A DNA stretch of 64,000 nt from Anaerolineae bacterium (GTDB taxonomy: Bacteria > Chloroflexota > Anaerolineae > Aggregatilineales > Phototrophicaceae). Position numbers and translations under genes: made by a program. The stretch is from the NCBI GenBank assembly GCA_022824465.1, contig JAJDZV010000004.1, positions 248,001 to 312,000 of the forward strand, in the 5' to 3' direction. Shown here one piece after another: positions 25,443-34,844 of this stretch. The notes beneath the pieces were generated by a model, which was given only the letters and a program-made list of their open reading frames with translations, was not told the origin of the DNA and searched no databases. Every line of letters starts with the position of its first letter. Positions within the stretch are counted from its first letter, which is position 1.

Positions 25443-27011
25443 CTAATCGCCCGCCCGCTTCAGCGCGGTCTCGCGGCTTTCCAGCATGCGATCTTCTTCC
25501 GGCGTCCGTCCGAAGCTCGCCAATCCTTCCAACGCTCTCATCTGAAAACGGATATGAACCAGCGGAATGGCGATCAACATGCCAACCAGGTGAACCAGCG
25601 CCCAGCCCAAGCCGCGGCGTTCGCCGGTGTATGCCGGATCATCTTCCAGCGGTATCGCTTCTTCGCGATCCTGCTCGCGGCTCATGCGGCGCAGAACCAA
25701 AGCGCCGAATACAAGCGCGACCACAAACACCGCTCCTGAGATGACCGGATAGGCATCGCCGCCTATGGCTTCGCCAACTACAATTGACACGGCCGTCCAG
25801 GCCACCGCCAGCAGCGCCAGAGGAATCATCACCTTCCAACCGAATTGCATCAGCCGGTCGTAGCGAATTCGAGGCAGCGTCGCCCGAATCCAAATCATGC
25901 CGCAAAGCATCAAGAAGACTTTGCCGATGAAAATGACCGGCGCAAGAATCGGCAACCCGTCCATCGGCCACAAATGATATCCGCCGAAGAAAACAGCCGC
26001 CGCCACCAAGCTGACAGCGATCATGCCCAGATACTCCGCCATCATGAATAGGGCAAACTTCATGCCGCTGTACTCGGTCATATAGCCTTGCGTCAACTCT
26101 TGCTCAGCTTCGGTCAGGTCGAAGGGCGCGCGGTTGGTCTCCGCCAAAAGCGCCAGCATAAGCACGGCCGCCGCCAGCGGATTCTGAAAGACAAACCAGT
26201 CCCAGATGTTGCGCTGCGCATCGATGATATCGCCGATTGCCATGCTGCCGACGATCATCACCGGCACCGCCAGCGTCAAAGCGAAACTAAGCTCGTAGCT
26301 TATCATCTGCGCCGACGCCCGCAGCGCGCCCAACATGGCGTATTTGTTGTCGCTTGACCAGCCCGCCAGCACAACGCCATAGGTGGCGATGCTTGTGATG
26401 GCGATCACCCAAAGGATGCCAACATTAGAATCGACCAAGCCCTGCGGAACCTGATACCAGACATCGCCGAGAGACGGCGCGAACCACGGCAAAACAATAT
26501 CCGGTCCCATCGGAATCACCGCGGCGATCATCAGAATCGGAATGACTTTAATCATCGGCGCCAGCCGGAACACCCACTTGTCGGCGCCAGCCGGCATCAA
26601 GTCCTCCTTGAATACCAGTTTGAGGCCGTCCGCCGCCGGCTGCATGAAACCCATCGGACCCACCCGGTTCGGACCGACACGATGCTGCAAAAAAGCCAGC
26701 AGGCGTCGCTCAAGCAGGGTCGTATAGGCGAAGCCTGTCACGATTACGAATGCGAATCCGGCGGAAAATATGATCGGCCACAAAGCCGAGCAGCCCGGGT
26801 CCTGGTCACATTGAACCACGTTTTGGACGCGCGCTTCCGGGTTAAGCAACAAACCGATCGCGCCTTCGCGGCCGTTCAGGTTGCCCGCCTCATCAAAGCC
26901 TATCCAGGCAGCGATCGCGCCTAAATTGGCGACAATCAGCGCCACGATTACAATGAAACTTGCCAGCGCAACGGCGCCAATGCCAATGCCGATCTTCACA
27001 TTTCGGCTCAT
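25443..27011 (-). CDS. nuoH: NADH-quinone oxidoreductase subunit H with extra N- and C-terminal segments
   Basis: 522 residues; about 320-400 is usual. The quinone-site core is intact: LLAFLQHRVGPNRVGPMGFMQPAADGLKLVFKED, and LLAETNRAPFDLTEAEQEL. Before the core there is an added hydrophobic helix (about residues 8-30) and a 45-residue loop with two Cys five residues apart (68 and 74). After the last canonical helix comes a further hydrophobic segment (about 425-445), a charged linker and an amphipathic stretch. With the usual N-out start of the core TM1, the added loop would be on the outer face. Confidence 0.94.
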   Translation of the reverse strand: MSRNVKIGIGIGAVALASFIVIVALIVANLGAIAAWIGFDEAGNLNGREGAIGLLLNPEARVQNVVQCDQDPGCSALWPIIFSAGFAFVIVTGFAYTTLLERRLLAFLQHRVGPNRVGPMGFMQPAADGLKLVFKEDLMPAGADKWVFRLAPMIKVIPILMIAAVIPMGPDIVLPWFAPSLGDVWYQVPQGLVDSNVGILWVIAITSIATYGVVLAGWSSDNKYAMLGALRASAQMISYELSFALTLAVPVMIVGSMAIGDIIDAQRNIWDWFVFQNPLAAAVLMLALLAETNRAPFDLTEAEQELTQGYMTEYSGMKFALFMMAEYLGMIAVSLVAAAVFFGGYHLWPMDGLPILAPVIFIGKVFLMLCGMIWIRATLPRIRYDRLMQFGWKVMIPLALLAVAWTAVSIVVGEAIGGDAYPVISGAVFVVALVFGALVLRRMSREQDREEAIPLEDDPAYTGERRGLGWALVHLVGMLIAIPLVHIRFQMRALEGLASFGRTPEEDRMLESRETALKRAGD

Positions 27012-27028
27012 ACCGGTCTTCCTCTAGT

Positions 27029-29563
27029 TCAGTCCGCCGATGCAACCGCCACAGCCACTCGTCTAACCGTCCCAGCGGTTAACCACAGCGGGACAGCCGC
27101 ATCAGTCATATGTCGCGGCAGAGCGACGGCGCCCGCAGACATCTCGTCGCTTAGCGTCGCCTGCGCGCGCACGGTGGATTCTCCCGCCACGATCTCGACC
27201 ATATCGCCCTGAATGATGCCTAATAGCTGGGCATCGTCCGGATTTATGAGGACATAGGGCGCCAAGATACGCGGCTCCATCAGCAACGACGGTCGGAAAT
27301 TGCGCTGACGATTGTAGAGCCTCGTGATTGGCATGACCAGGATTTCGCCATCGCCCGCAGTTACAACGTCGACTTCCTCCAGTTCGGCTGGCTTCACAGT
27401 CTTCTTGCCTTCTGCGGCGGCTGGAATTTGGACGCCTATACCGCCAGTGTTCGTGTACGCGGTTCCGCCGTAATACTGGTCGCGGCCGCCGACATCCGGG
27501 AATTGTCGCGTCACTTGCGCCAGCGCCTTGTACGTCAATCCTTCGAAGGCCTCGACATTCTTGCTGATTTCAAGCATCACCGCCGCCGCCGAAGGCTTGA
27601 GATGGCTCATGCCCATCTCCTGCCGGATGCTGCCGTATACTTTCCAAGCCGGCAGCGCCTGCCCAATCGGTCCTTGCGCCAGATAAAAGCGCTGCGCCCG
27701 CCGCTCGCCATTAACGTAGCTGCCATCGCGCTCGGCAAAGCTCTGAATCGGCAAAACGAAATCAGCCAATTCGGCGATGCCGTCGTCGAAATGATTGGCA
27801 TAGATCACAGTCTCCACTTCGGCGAGCCAAGATCGCGCATCCGCAACGTCGTCGAGCAGCTCCGCCTGCGCGACAAAGAGCGCCTTTGGAGGCTTCACCA
27901 TGATATCGACGCTGGCTTCCGGCGAGTATCCCAAGTAGTGCAAGCCCATGCCGTTTGCGCCTGGCAGGGGCGAGAGTAAGCCGCTGTTGCGTTTGACTGC
28001 GTGACCAGTCTCAATGAGGAAGTTGCCAGCTGCCTGCGCCAGCGTTTTGCTGCCGGCCAAGGTCAAGCCTTCCGCGCCGGCTACAATCACCAGGTTCTCG
28101 GCTTGGGCAATGCGCTCGGCGATCGCCGGCTGCGTCTGCTTAAGGTCGCGCATGACGGCAACTGCGTCGCCCGCATCAAAGCGAATGGCATCGCCTTCGA
28201 CCACTTTGTCATTGCGCGCGCCTTGCACGGCTAAATCTTCCAGCCGCGTATTACGCGCGTTGGCGACGACCAGATACGCGCCGCGATCCTGCGCCTGCTT
28301 CAAACGCAGATGCCAAATCGGCACTTCTTCCTCCAAGTCGCAGGCGATGATGAGAATCGCGTCGCCCTTGCCCAGTTCGCCCAGGTTCGCGCCAGCGCCG
28401 AGTCCAACTTCAGCGACAGCTTCCGCGCCACCATGGGTCGGTGGCCACGCACCCAAGCGAGAACTTCCCAAGCCCTCCATCAGGCGCCGCAATTCCCAGA
28501 GGTCTTCGTTAGACATTCCGCTGCCCGCAATCGCCGCTACATCGCCGTCCGCATCCCGCAATACACCAGCAATTTCAGCCACAACGCTGTCCCAGCTCGC
28601 TTCCCGCAGCGTATCGCCAGTCCTGATCATTGGCGACCGCAGGCGTTCGTCGCCGCGCGTGAAATGATGGCCGAAGCGCGTCTTGTCGCTGATCCAGATC
28701 TCGTTGACCAGTTCATTTTGTCGCGGCATCACGCGTTTGATTTGAGCGCGACCGCCGAAGTCGCGGTCCAAACGCATGCTCAAGGTGATATTCTCGCCCG
28801 CCGCGTCCCAAGGCGAAATGCTCGGTACATCGGTCAATTCCCAGGGTCGCGCCCCGAAACGGAAATCAGCCGTCGTCAAGGCGCCGACCGGACAGATATC
28901 CGTCGTATTGCCGCTGAAATAGGTGTCGAATCCGGGATCCGAATTGGTGATTATTTGCAGTCGCCGGCCGCGTTCATGAAAGGCGAGCACATCGTCGCCG
29001 ACTATTTCGTCCTGAAAACGCACGCAGCGCGCGCACTGAATGCAACGCTCTTGATCCAGAAATATCAAATCGCCTAGCGGATAGTGCTTCTCAAGCAGTT
29101 GCTTGTCTTCAAAGTACATCCGCGACGCCTGGGGACCATGCTGCATCGTCAGATTCTGCAGCGGGCATTCGCCGCCTTTGTCGCAAATCGGGCAATCCAA
29201 GGGATGACTGCTTAACAAGAACTCCAGCACGTCGTTGCGCGCGTCGATTACTTCTTGCGTATTTGTCTTTATGTACATCCCATCGCTGACGGTCGTGGTG
29301 CAAGCCGTCTGCAATTTGGGAAAATAGCGGATCTGCGGCGAACCATCCTCATTGAGCATTATCTCGCCGGTTGCGCGGTCTCTCGCGGGTGTGCCCAGCT
29401 CCACCAGGCACATCCGGCACATGCCCACCGGATCCATCTTGGGATGATAGCAGAAAACCGGAATATCGTTGCCGGCGCGCCACTTTGCGGCATCCACCAA
29501 ATTGGACCCGGCCGCTACCTCAAACTCTGCCCCATCGATGTTGATCGTCACCGTATCGGACAT
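27029..29563 (-). CDS. nuoG: NADH-quinone oxidoreductase subunit G
   Basis: 844 residues. N-terminal [2Fe-2S] ligands CYHPKMDPVGMCRMC and a later Cys; the His-Cys3 [4Fe-4S] motif HPLDCPICDKGGECPLQNL; and CIQCARCVRFQDE...CPVGAL for N4/N5. A molybdopterin-oxidoreductase-like domain fills the C-terminal two thirds. It conducts electrons through the peripheral arm. GGAGG precedes the ATG at short spacing. Confidence 0.96.
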   Translation of the reverse strand: MSDTVTINIDGAEFEVAAGSNLVDAAKWRAGNDIPVFCYHPKMDPVGMCRMCLVELGTPARDRATGEIMLNEDGSPQIRYFPKLQTACTTTVSDGMYIKTNTQEVIDARNDVLEFLLSSHPLDCPICDKGGECPLQNLTMQHGPQASRMYFEDKQLLEKHYPLGDLIFLDQERCIQCARCVRFQDEIVGDDVLAFHERGRRLQIITNSDPGFDTYFSGNTTDICPVGALTTADFRFGARPWELTDVPSISPWDAAGENITLSMRLDRDFGGRAQIKRVMPRQNELVNEIWISDKTRFGHHFTRGDERLRSPMIRTGDTLREASWDSVVAEIAGVLRDADGDVAAIAGSGMSNEDLWELRRLMEGLGSSRLGAWPPTHGGAEAVAEVGLGAGANLGELGKGDAILIIACDLEEEVPIWHLRLKQAQDRGAYLVVANARNTRLEDLAVQGARNDKVVEGDAIRFDAGDAVAVMRDLKQTQPAIAERIAQAENLVIVAGAEGLTLAGSKTLAQAAGNFLIETGHAVKRNSGLLSPLPGANGMGLHYLGYSPEASVDIMVKPPKALFVAQAELLDDVADARSWLAEVETVIYANHFDDGIAELADFVLPIQSFAERDGSYVNGERRAQRFYLAQGPIGQALPAWKVYGSIRQEMGMSHLKPSAAAVMLEISKNVEAFEGLTYKALAQVTRQFPDVGGRDQYYGGTAYTNTGGIGVQIPAAAEGKKTVKPAELEEVDVVTAGDGEILVMPITRLYNRQRNFRPSLLMEPRILAPYVLINPDDAQLLGIIQGDMVEIVAGESTVRAQATLSDEMSAGAVALPRHMTDAAVPLWLTAGTVRRVAVAVASAD

Positions 29564-29601
29564 TCATGCCTCCACATCACCGTCTCGGCGCCCTCACCGC
29601 G

Positions 29602-29943
29602 CTAGAGGCGCCGCTCGATTACACTCAAGCCGTATAGGGCCCGGTCGCGCATCACCTGCTCCACCACAATCCATCCCGCCGAGGCGTCCATATTCTCCGC
29701 CAATGCCAGCGCCGCTTCGAAATCAACCTTCGCTCGTTCATACTCGCCGCGCTCCAGAAAGCGCTCGCCACGAAGCACCACATGACTGATAGACTCCGGC
29801 GCCTCTTCGATAGCCTCGCTCAAAATTCGCAGCCGTCGATAGAAGTCGCGCTCGCGCTCCAATGGCGGCTTGTAAAGCGCGCTGATCAACCTGCCTAGCG
29901 CGCCGCGCCAGTCTCTCGTTCGTGGCTCAGATTCCAATTGCAT
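29602..29943 (-). CDS. Small single-TPR-like protein encoded between nuoF and nuoG
   Basis: 113 residues, charged and helical, no signal or membrane segment. The central part (about 50-90), with ERFLERGEYERAKVDFEAAL, fits one tetratricopeptide repeat. Not a recognised Nuo subunit. It begins 8 bases after the nuoF stop and ends 38 bases before nuoG, so it is certainly in the operon transcript. It could be an assembly factor or accessory subunit of the NADH-oxidising module; this is inference from position. Confidence 0.7.
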   Translation of the reverse strand: MQLESEPRTRDWRGALGRLISALYKPPLERERDFYRRLRILSEAIEEAPESISHVVLRGERFLERGEYERAKVDFEAALALAENMDASAGWIVVEQVMRDRALYGLSVIERRL

Positions 29944-29951
29944 CAGCCGCC

Positions 29952-31202
29952 CTAGGTTTGCACATGTTGCGCGAAATCATCGGGAAAGTGACGGATCGTA
30001 TGAATGATCGGGTTGGCGGCGAAATCGCCCAGAGCGCAGAGCGTCGTGCCGGCCATGTTCTCCGCCACATCGGCGATGCGCTTCACATCATCCGGCGAGC
30101 CGCGCCCGTCCAAAATCCGATCGATAACTTTGTCCAGCCAGTACGTGCCTTCGCGGCAGGGCGTGCATTTCCCGCAGCTTTCGTGCTTGAAGAACTTGGT
30201 CACTTTTGACGCGACCCAGGTCATGTCCACAGTCTCGTCCATGATGATGATCGACGCCGACCCTATGATAGTGCCGATTCTCTCAGCGTCTTCGTAGCTC
30301 ATCGGCGTGTCAAGAACCTCGTCAGTCAATGGCACGATTGGACCCGAACCGCCGGAGGGCAGCATCGCCTTGAACGGACGGTCGTCAAACAGCGGTCCGC
30401 CAGCATGATCGTATAGCAACTCACGAAAAGTCGTGCCCATAGACAACTCATAATTGCCGGGCTTCTTCACGTGCCCGCTAACGCAGTAAATCTTGGTGCC
30501 GCTGCTTTGCTCGGTGCCGATGGCTTTGAAAGCCTCCGCGCCTGCTGTCAGAATGTAGGGCACGTTTGCCAAGGTTTCAACGTTGTTGACGACGGTCGCT
30601 TCCTTATATAACCCGCCGCCCTTTTGCGCCGGAAATGGCGGTCGGACGCGCGGCTGACCCAGATAGCCTTCCAAACTGTTGAGCAGCGCGCTCTCCTCGC
30701 CGCAGATATAGGCGCCAGCGCCCAGATGCGTGTAGACCTCGCAGTCATAGCCCGAGCCCAGGATATTCTTGCCGACGTAGCCTTTTTCACGCAGCGCCTC
30801 GATACAAGCATCCAGTTGATCGCCGATATCCCAGAATTCGCCGCGCAAATAAATGTAAATCGACTTGGCTTGAATCGCGTAAGCGCAAATCAGGGAGCCC
30901 TCGATCAACTGATAGGGATTCTCCTCCATGATTTCGCGATCCTTGAATGTGCCCGTCTCGCTCTCGTCAGCGTTGACCGTGACGTACTTGATCGGCTCGT
31001 TCTGCGGGATGAAGCTCCACTTCACGCCGGTCGGGAAACCGGCGCCGCCACGTCCGCGCAAGCCCGAGGCCTTGACGATGTCAATGACCTCGCTAGGCTT
31101 CACCGCCAGCGCTTTCCTCAAGCCAGCGAAGCCATCATGCGCCTCATAGACCTTGAGCTGCTTGATGTTCGCGATTTCGCGACCGCGCAAGAGAATGTGC
31201 AT
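29952..31202 (-). CDS. nuoF: NADH-quinone oxidoreductase subunit F (FMN, N3 cluster)
   Basis: 416 residues. NADH and FMN binding segments GRGGAGFPTGVKWSF and NADESETGTFKDRE, and the [4Fe-4S] motif CGKCTPCREG with the distal Cys in TTLCALGD. This is the NADH dehydrogenase site. One detail: the usual Pro of ESEPGT is Thr. AGGGA lies upstream of the ATG. Confidence 0.96.
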   Translation of the reverse strand: MHILLRGREIANIKQLKVYEAHDGFAGLRKALAVKPSEVIDIVKASGLRGRGGAGFPTGVKWSFIPQNEPIKYVTVNADESETGTFKDREIMEENPYQLIEGSLICAYAIQAKSIYIYLRGEFWDIGDQLDACIEALREKGYVGKNILGSGYDCEVYTHLGAGAYICGEESALLNSLEGYLGQPRVRPPFPAQKGGGLYKEATVVNNVETLANVPYILTAGAEAFKAIGTEQSSGTKIYCVSGHVKKPGNYELSMGTTFRELLYDHAGGPLFDDRPFKAMLPSGGSGPIVPLTDEVLDTPMSYEDAERIGTIIGSASIIIMDETVDMTWVASKVTKFFKHESCGKCTPCREGTYWLDKVIDRILDGRGSPDDVKRIADVAENMAGTTLCALGDFAANPIIHTIRHFPDDFAQHVQT

Positions 31203-31248
31203 AATTCCCTGGTGTTCCTTTTATTCGTCCGATCGGCGCCGAGCCCGC

Positions 31249-31755
31249 TCAGTTGCGCCCGTTTGCCGCTTGTACCGCCTCGCCGCGCCACTTCGCCAAC
31301 AATTCCCGCATCTTCTCCTGGTCGAGTTCTTCAACGTACCGGAAATTACACTGCAGCATCGGCGCCTTGTCACACGCGGCCAGGCACATCACATGATCTA
31401 CCGTAAACATGCCATCGGCGCTCGTGCCGCCTTCTTCGACGCCAAGCTCGTCTTTCAACCAGGCATGAAACTCGTCCGCGCCCTTAAGCGCGCAAGGCAA
31501 ATCGGTGCAGACTTGCAACCAGTATTTGCCCTTTGGCTTTTCCGAGTACATCGTGTAGAAGCCGGCGATGGACTTGACCTGGGTCGGATCCATGTTGAGA
31601 ATATGCGCCACTTCATCAATACCTTCCGGGTTGACCCAGCCATATTCTTCCTGGGCGATAAACAATAAAGGCATGACGGCCGAGCGCTTGGTTTCGTACT
31701 TAGCCAGATGGCTTTGAATGCGCTCTTTATATTTGGGATTGCCGATGATCGCCAT
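31249..31755 (-). CDS. nuoE: NADH-quinone oxidoreductase subunit E (N1a cluster)
   Basis: 168 residues, normal. Thioredoxin-like [2Fe-2S] ligands CTDLPC and CLAAC. ATG 31755 is preferred over an in-frame TTG at 31824 because GAGGGA precedes it at 9 bases and the N-terminus then matches the family. Confidence 0.95.
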   Translation of the reverse strand: MAIIGNPKYKERIQSHLAKYETKRSAVMPLLFIAQEEYGWVNPEGIDEVAHILNMDPTQVKSIAGFYTMYSEKPKGKYWLQVCTDLPCALKGADEFHAWLKDELGVEEGGTSADGMFTVDHVMCLAACDKAPMLQCNFRYVEELDQEKMRELLAKWRGEAVQAANGRN

Positions 31756-31845
31756 TCGCAATATTCCCTCTCGCGCGGATTCGCCGCCTGTCAGCCCGAA
31801 TCCGTCCTTAGGCTCGACCGCCAATAGTCAGAAAACTACCGCCGT

Positions 31846-33114
31846 TTATCGGTCGCAATCGCCCAAAACTATGTCGACGCTGCCGATGATCGCCACCATG
31901 TCCGCCAGCAGATAACCCTTTGCCATCACCGGCAAGGCGCTGATGTGAATGAATGACGGCGTCTTGAAATGAACGCGCCGCGGCTTGTTCGCGCCAGTTC
32001 CGTGAATGTAACAGCCGATCTCCCCGCGCGGGCTTTCGATCGCGTTGTAAATCTCATCGTCAGGCGCATCATAACCGTAGGTCCAGAGCTTGAAGTGATG
32101 AATGACCGCTTCCATGCTCTGCCCCAGTTCGCTGCGCAATGGCGGGCAATACTTATGATTCTGCGAGCGGTAGGGCCCCTTGACCGTTTCCAGCCGCGCC
32201 ACCGCCTGATTAAGAATCTTCATGCTCTCGCGGAATTCATGTATGCGTATTAGATAGCGATCATAGACATCGCCATGTTCGCCCAAAGGCACATTGAAGT
32301 CATAAGTCTCGTAACCCGAGTAGGGCTGCGCCTTACGAAGATCCCAGTTGACGCCGCTGCCGCGTAAGGCTGGACCGGTCAATCCGTAGGCAAGCGCGAC
32401 ATCCGGTTCGATGACGCCCACACCCTGCGCCCGGTCTTTCCAGATCGGATTCTGCGTCAGCAAGGCTTCGTAGTCGTCTACCTTCGCCGGAAAGTCATTC
32501 AAGAACTGCTTGACCGTCGGCAAGAAATCGTCGGGCACATCGCGCCAAACGCCGCCTGGACGTATATAGCTGCTCATCATGCGCTGGCCCGAAAGCATCT
32601 CGAACATGCCCAAAACTCGTTCGCGCTCGCGGAAAGCGTAAAGCAAGACGCTCATCGCCCCCATGTCGATGGCGTGCGTCCCCAGCCAAACGAGATGACT
32701 GGCGCAGCGAGCCAGTTCAAGACAGACGACTCGGATGATCTGCCCCCGTTCCGGAACTTCCAGATCGAGCAGCTTCTCCACCGCCGCCGCGTACGCCATG
32801 TTGTTTGACATCGGCGACAGGTAATCCATGCGGTCCGTCAACGGCAGCGCTATTTCGTAGGTCTTATCCTCAATAGACTTCTCAATCCCAGTGTGCAAGA
32901 AGCCGATATCCGGCAAGCACGAGACGATCTGCTCGCCGTCCAACTCCAGCAGCAAGCGAAGCACGCCGTGAGTGCTTGGGTGATGCGGGCCCATATTGAG
33001 CAGCATCGTCTCACCGGTGATCGCGCGTTCCGATACCAAGCCGCGCAACTGATCGAGGCTCCCCTCCCAGCGGCGTTGCTCTTCTATCGGTTGCGGCGGC
33101 GTTGCGACTGCCAT
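31846..33114 (-). CDS. nuoD: NADH-quinone oxidoreductase subunit D
   Basis: 422 residues. The 49-kDa-type subunit that forms the quinone pocket with NuoB and NuoH. The N-terminal GPHHPSTHGVLRLLLELDGE holds the quinone-binding His residues. No fusion to nuoC. TTGAGGA lies 6 bases before the ATG. Confidence 0.96.
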   Translation of the reverse strand: MAVATPPQPIEEQRRWEGSLDQLRGLVSERAITGETMLLNMGPHHPSTHGVLRLLLELDGEQIVSCLPDIGFLHTGIEKSIEDKTYEIALPLTDRMDYLSPMSNNMAYAAAVEKLLDLEVPERGQIIRVVCLELARCASHLVWLGTHAIDMGAMSVLLYAFRERERVLGMFEMLSGQRMMSSYIRPGGVWRDVPDDFLPTVKQFLNDFPAKVDDYEALLTQNPIWKDRAQGVGVIEPDVALAYGLTGPALRGSGVNWDLRKAQPYSGYETYDFNVPLGEHGDVYDRYLIRIHEFRESMKILNQAVARLETVKGPYRSQNHKYCPPLRSELGQSMEAVIHHFKLWTYGYDAPDDEIYNAIESPRGEIGCYIHGTGANKPRRVHFKTPSFIHISALPVMAKGYLLADMVAIIGSVDIVLGDCDR

Positions 33115-33128
33115 AAATTCCTCAAGAC

Positions 33129-33698
33129 CTAATCGGTGGCAAAGGGCTTATGCTTGCTGATTTCCGCTTCGTTAAACGAAAAGGCGACCGTTTCTTTTCC
33201 CAGCGGGTAATCACGCCGGTGGGGATGCCCATACCAGTTGTCCGGCATCAACAGACGACGCTGATCAGCGTGTCCTTCGAAAACTATGCCCATCATGTCT
33301 GCGATTTCACGCTCGAGCCAGTTGGCTGCCGGGAATATCATAGTCGCCGTCGGCAGTCGCGGATCGTCTTCGACGGCGAAGAATTTCACCCGCAATCGGC
33401 GGTTGTACAGCATCGACAGCAAATGGTAACTGACTGCAAACCGCTCCGGTCGGTAATCGCCGTCTTGCCCGTCAAAATCCTTGCCATAGTCGTCAGGATA
33501 ATAGTCGACCGCGCTTACATCCGACAGCATGTTGTACACGAGCCCCGGACTGGCTCGAAGGAAATCCAGCACTTCCGTCGCCAGCGCCGAATCCACCACG
33601 ATCGTCGTCTCGTCTCGGAATTCCTTGACGTATGCCACCGCCTCGCCAAATGCCTCGCGCAAGACGTCCACCGGGTTTCGCGCCGCCGGGATTTCCAT
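33129..33698 (-). CDS. nuoC: NADH-quinone oxidoreductase subunit C
   Basis: 189 residues from the preferred ATG at 33698. The family signature is FPAANWLEREIADMMGIVFEGHADQRRLLMPDNW. An in-frame start at 33782 would overlap nuoB by about 40 bases and adds a basic tail not typical for the family; GGGAC precedes 33698. The start is moderately sure, the identity secure. Confidence 0.93.
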   Translation of the reverse strand: MEIPAARNPVDVLREAFGEAVAYVKEFRDETTIVVDSALATEVLDFLRASPGLVYNMLSDVSAVDYYPDDYGKDFDGQDGDYRPERFAVSYHLLSMLYNRRLRVKFFAVEDDPRLPTATMIFPAANWLEREIADMMGIVFEGHADQRRLLMPDNWYGHPHRRDYPLGKETVAFSFNEAEISKHKPFATD

Positions 33699-33741
33699 TG
33701 CTATGCTGTCCCCTATGCCTGTCGTCTTGGTCGAACGCCGC

Positions 33742-34224
33742 TTACGCCCAATCTGCGATTCGTTCGCCCCTGACCTTTTCATGCAAGGTCAAGATACCGT
33801 GCAATAATTGCTCCGGACGCGGAGGACACCCGGCGACATAAACATCAACCGGAATGATCTCGTCGACACCCTGCACAATCGCGTAGTTGTTGTATACGCC
33901 ACCGCAGGAAGCGCAATCACCCATGGAAATAACCCACTTCGGTTCCGCCATCTGGTCATACAATTGCCGTATGACCGGCGCCATCTTGCGCGTCAATCGC
34001 CCCGAAACAATCAACAAGTCCGCTTGCCGCGGCGTCGCTCGGTTCAGCTCCATGCCAAATCGCGAAAGATCATAGCTCGAGGCTTGCGAGCTCATATACT
34101 CAATCGCGCAGCATGCCAATCCAAACAGCAGGGGCCACATCGCGCCCGTACGCCCCCAGTTCACGGCTTGTTCGACGGTGGTGGTCACGATACCCAGGTT
34201 GCCCAGCTTTGAGCTTACTCCCAT
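33742..34224 (-). CDS. nuoB: NADH-quinone oxidoreductase subunit B (N2 cluster)
   Basis: 160 residues. The N2 ligands are the vicinal Cys pair in LACCAIEYM, Cys in MGDCASCGG and Cys in GCPPRPE. ATG 34224 lies inside the end of nuoA (10-base overlap), which suggests translational coupling; AAAGGCGG precedes it. Confidence 0.96.
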   Translation of the reverse strand: MGVSSKLGNLGIVTTTVEQAVNWGRTGAMWPLLFGLACCAIEYMSSQASSYDLSRFGMELNRATPRQADLLIVSGRLTRKMAPVIRQLYDQMAEPKWVISMGDCASCGGVYNNYAIVQGVDEIIPVDVYVAGCPPRPEQLLHGILTLHEKVRGERIADWA

Positions 34225-34577
34225 TCCAAGCCGCCTTTCTTCCACTCGTAGACGAAGCCTACGATCAAGATCACCGTGAAGACCGCCATGACCGCCAAAC
34301 CATAAACACCCAGGTCGCGCATGGATACTGCCCACGGCAAAAAGAAAATAACCTCGATATCAAAAATGATGAACAGCACCGCCACCAAATAGAACTTCAC
34401 CGGCAGACGCCGCGTCGCCGGTCCTATCGGCTTCATGCCGCTTTCATACGGCACAGACTTGCGGTAGCTCGGCCGCTGCGGTCCCATCACCCGCGAGATA
34501 TTCGCGATGATCAACGCCAAAACAGAGGCTATGACCAACAGCGCGGTGACAGGTCCGAATTCCAGGACGGTCGACAT
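34215..34577 (-). CDS. nuoA: NADH-quinone oxidoreductase subunit A
   Basis: 120 residues, three transmembrane helices. The signature segment [15 protein letters not shown] is present, preceded by the loop YESGMKPIG with the Cys replaced by Met. First gene of the operon, 34 bases downstream of the inverted repeat at its promoter. Confidence 0.95.
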   Translation of the reverse strand: MSTVLEFGPVTALLVIASVLALIIANISRVMGPQRPSYRKSVPYESGMKPIGPATRRLPVKFYLVAVLFIIFDIEVIFFLPWAVSMRDLGVYGLAVMAVFTVILIVGFVYEWKKGGLEWE

Positions 34578-34610
34578 CAGGCGACAACCATTTGTGCTTT
34601 TTGGAACAAT

Positions 34611-34630
34611 CTAACCTGCGCTGAGGTTAG
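34611..34630. repeat. Inverted repeat at the nuo transcription start, possible operator
   Basis: CTAACCT-N6-AGGTTAG, perfect 7-bp arms. It overlaps the predicted start point of the nuo promoter, where a bound repressor would block initiation; as RNA it would be a hairpin at the 5' end. Confidence 0.4.
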
Positions 34631-34656
34631 CATACAATCCGGGCAAAATCAAGCAA
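34629..34656 (-). promoter_or_regulatory. Candidate promoter of the nuo operon
   Basis: Minus strand: TTGCTT (34656-34651), 16-base spacer, TATGCT (34634-34629). The predicted start is about 34622, giving a leader of about 45 bases before nuoA. Confidence 0.42.
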
Positions 34657-34780
34657 GCTTGCGTCTAGATTTACGAAGTGTTTCCACCGGCTTCATTTCC
34701 ACATGATTCGGACATGAATCTGCGCGAAGGCAGACCGAACAATCAGCGCGGCTGACACTCGAACGAAATTCAGATTCCCC

Positions 34781-34814
34781 AACAAAAGAGGACACATCCG
34801 TCGGGATGTATCCT
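34781..34814 (-). terminator. Rho-independent terminator of rpoB
   Basis: On the minus strand an 11-bp stem (one G-U pair) around a 4-base loop at 34814-34789 is followed by CTTTTGTT. It lies 30 bases beyond the rpoB stop, so rpoB ends before the nuo promoter. Confidence 0.7.
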
Positions 34815-34844
34815 CCTGCAACTAGTACACAGTCTTGCCCGGCG

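Noticed and set aside
17398..34577. F420H2- or ferredoxin-type complex I lacking the NADH module
   Set aside because: nuoE, nuoF and nuoG are all present with intact FMN, NADH and cluster motifs.
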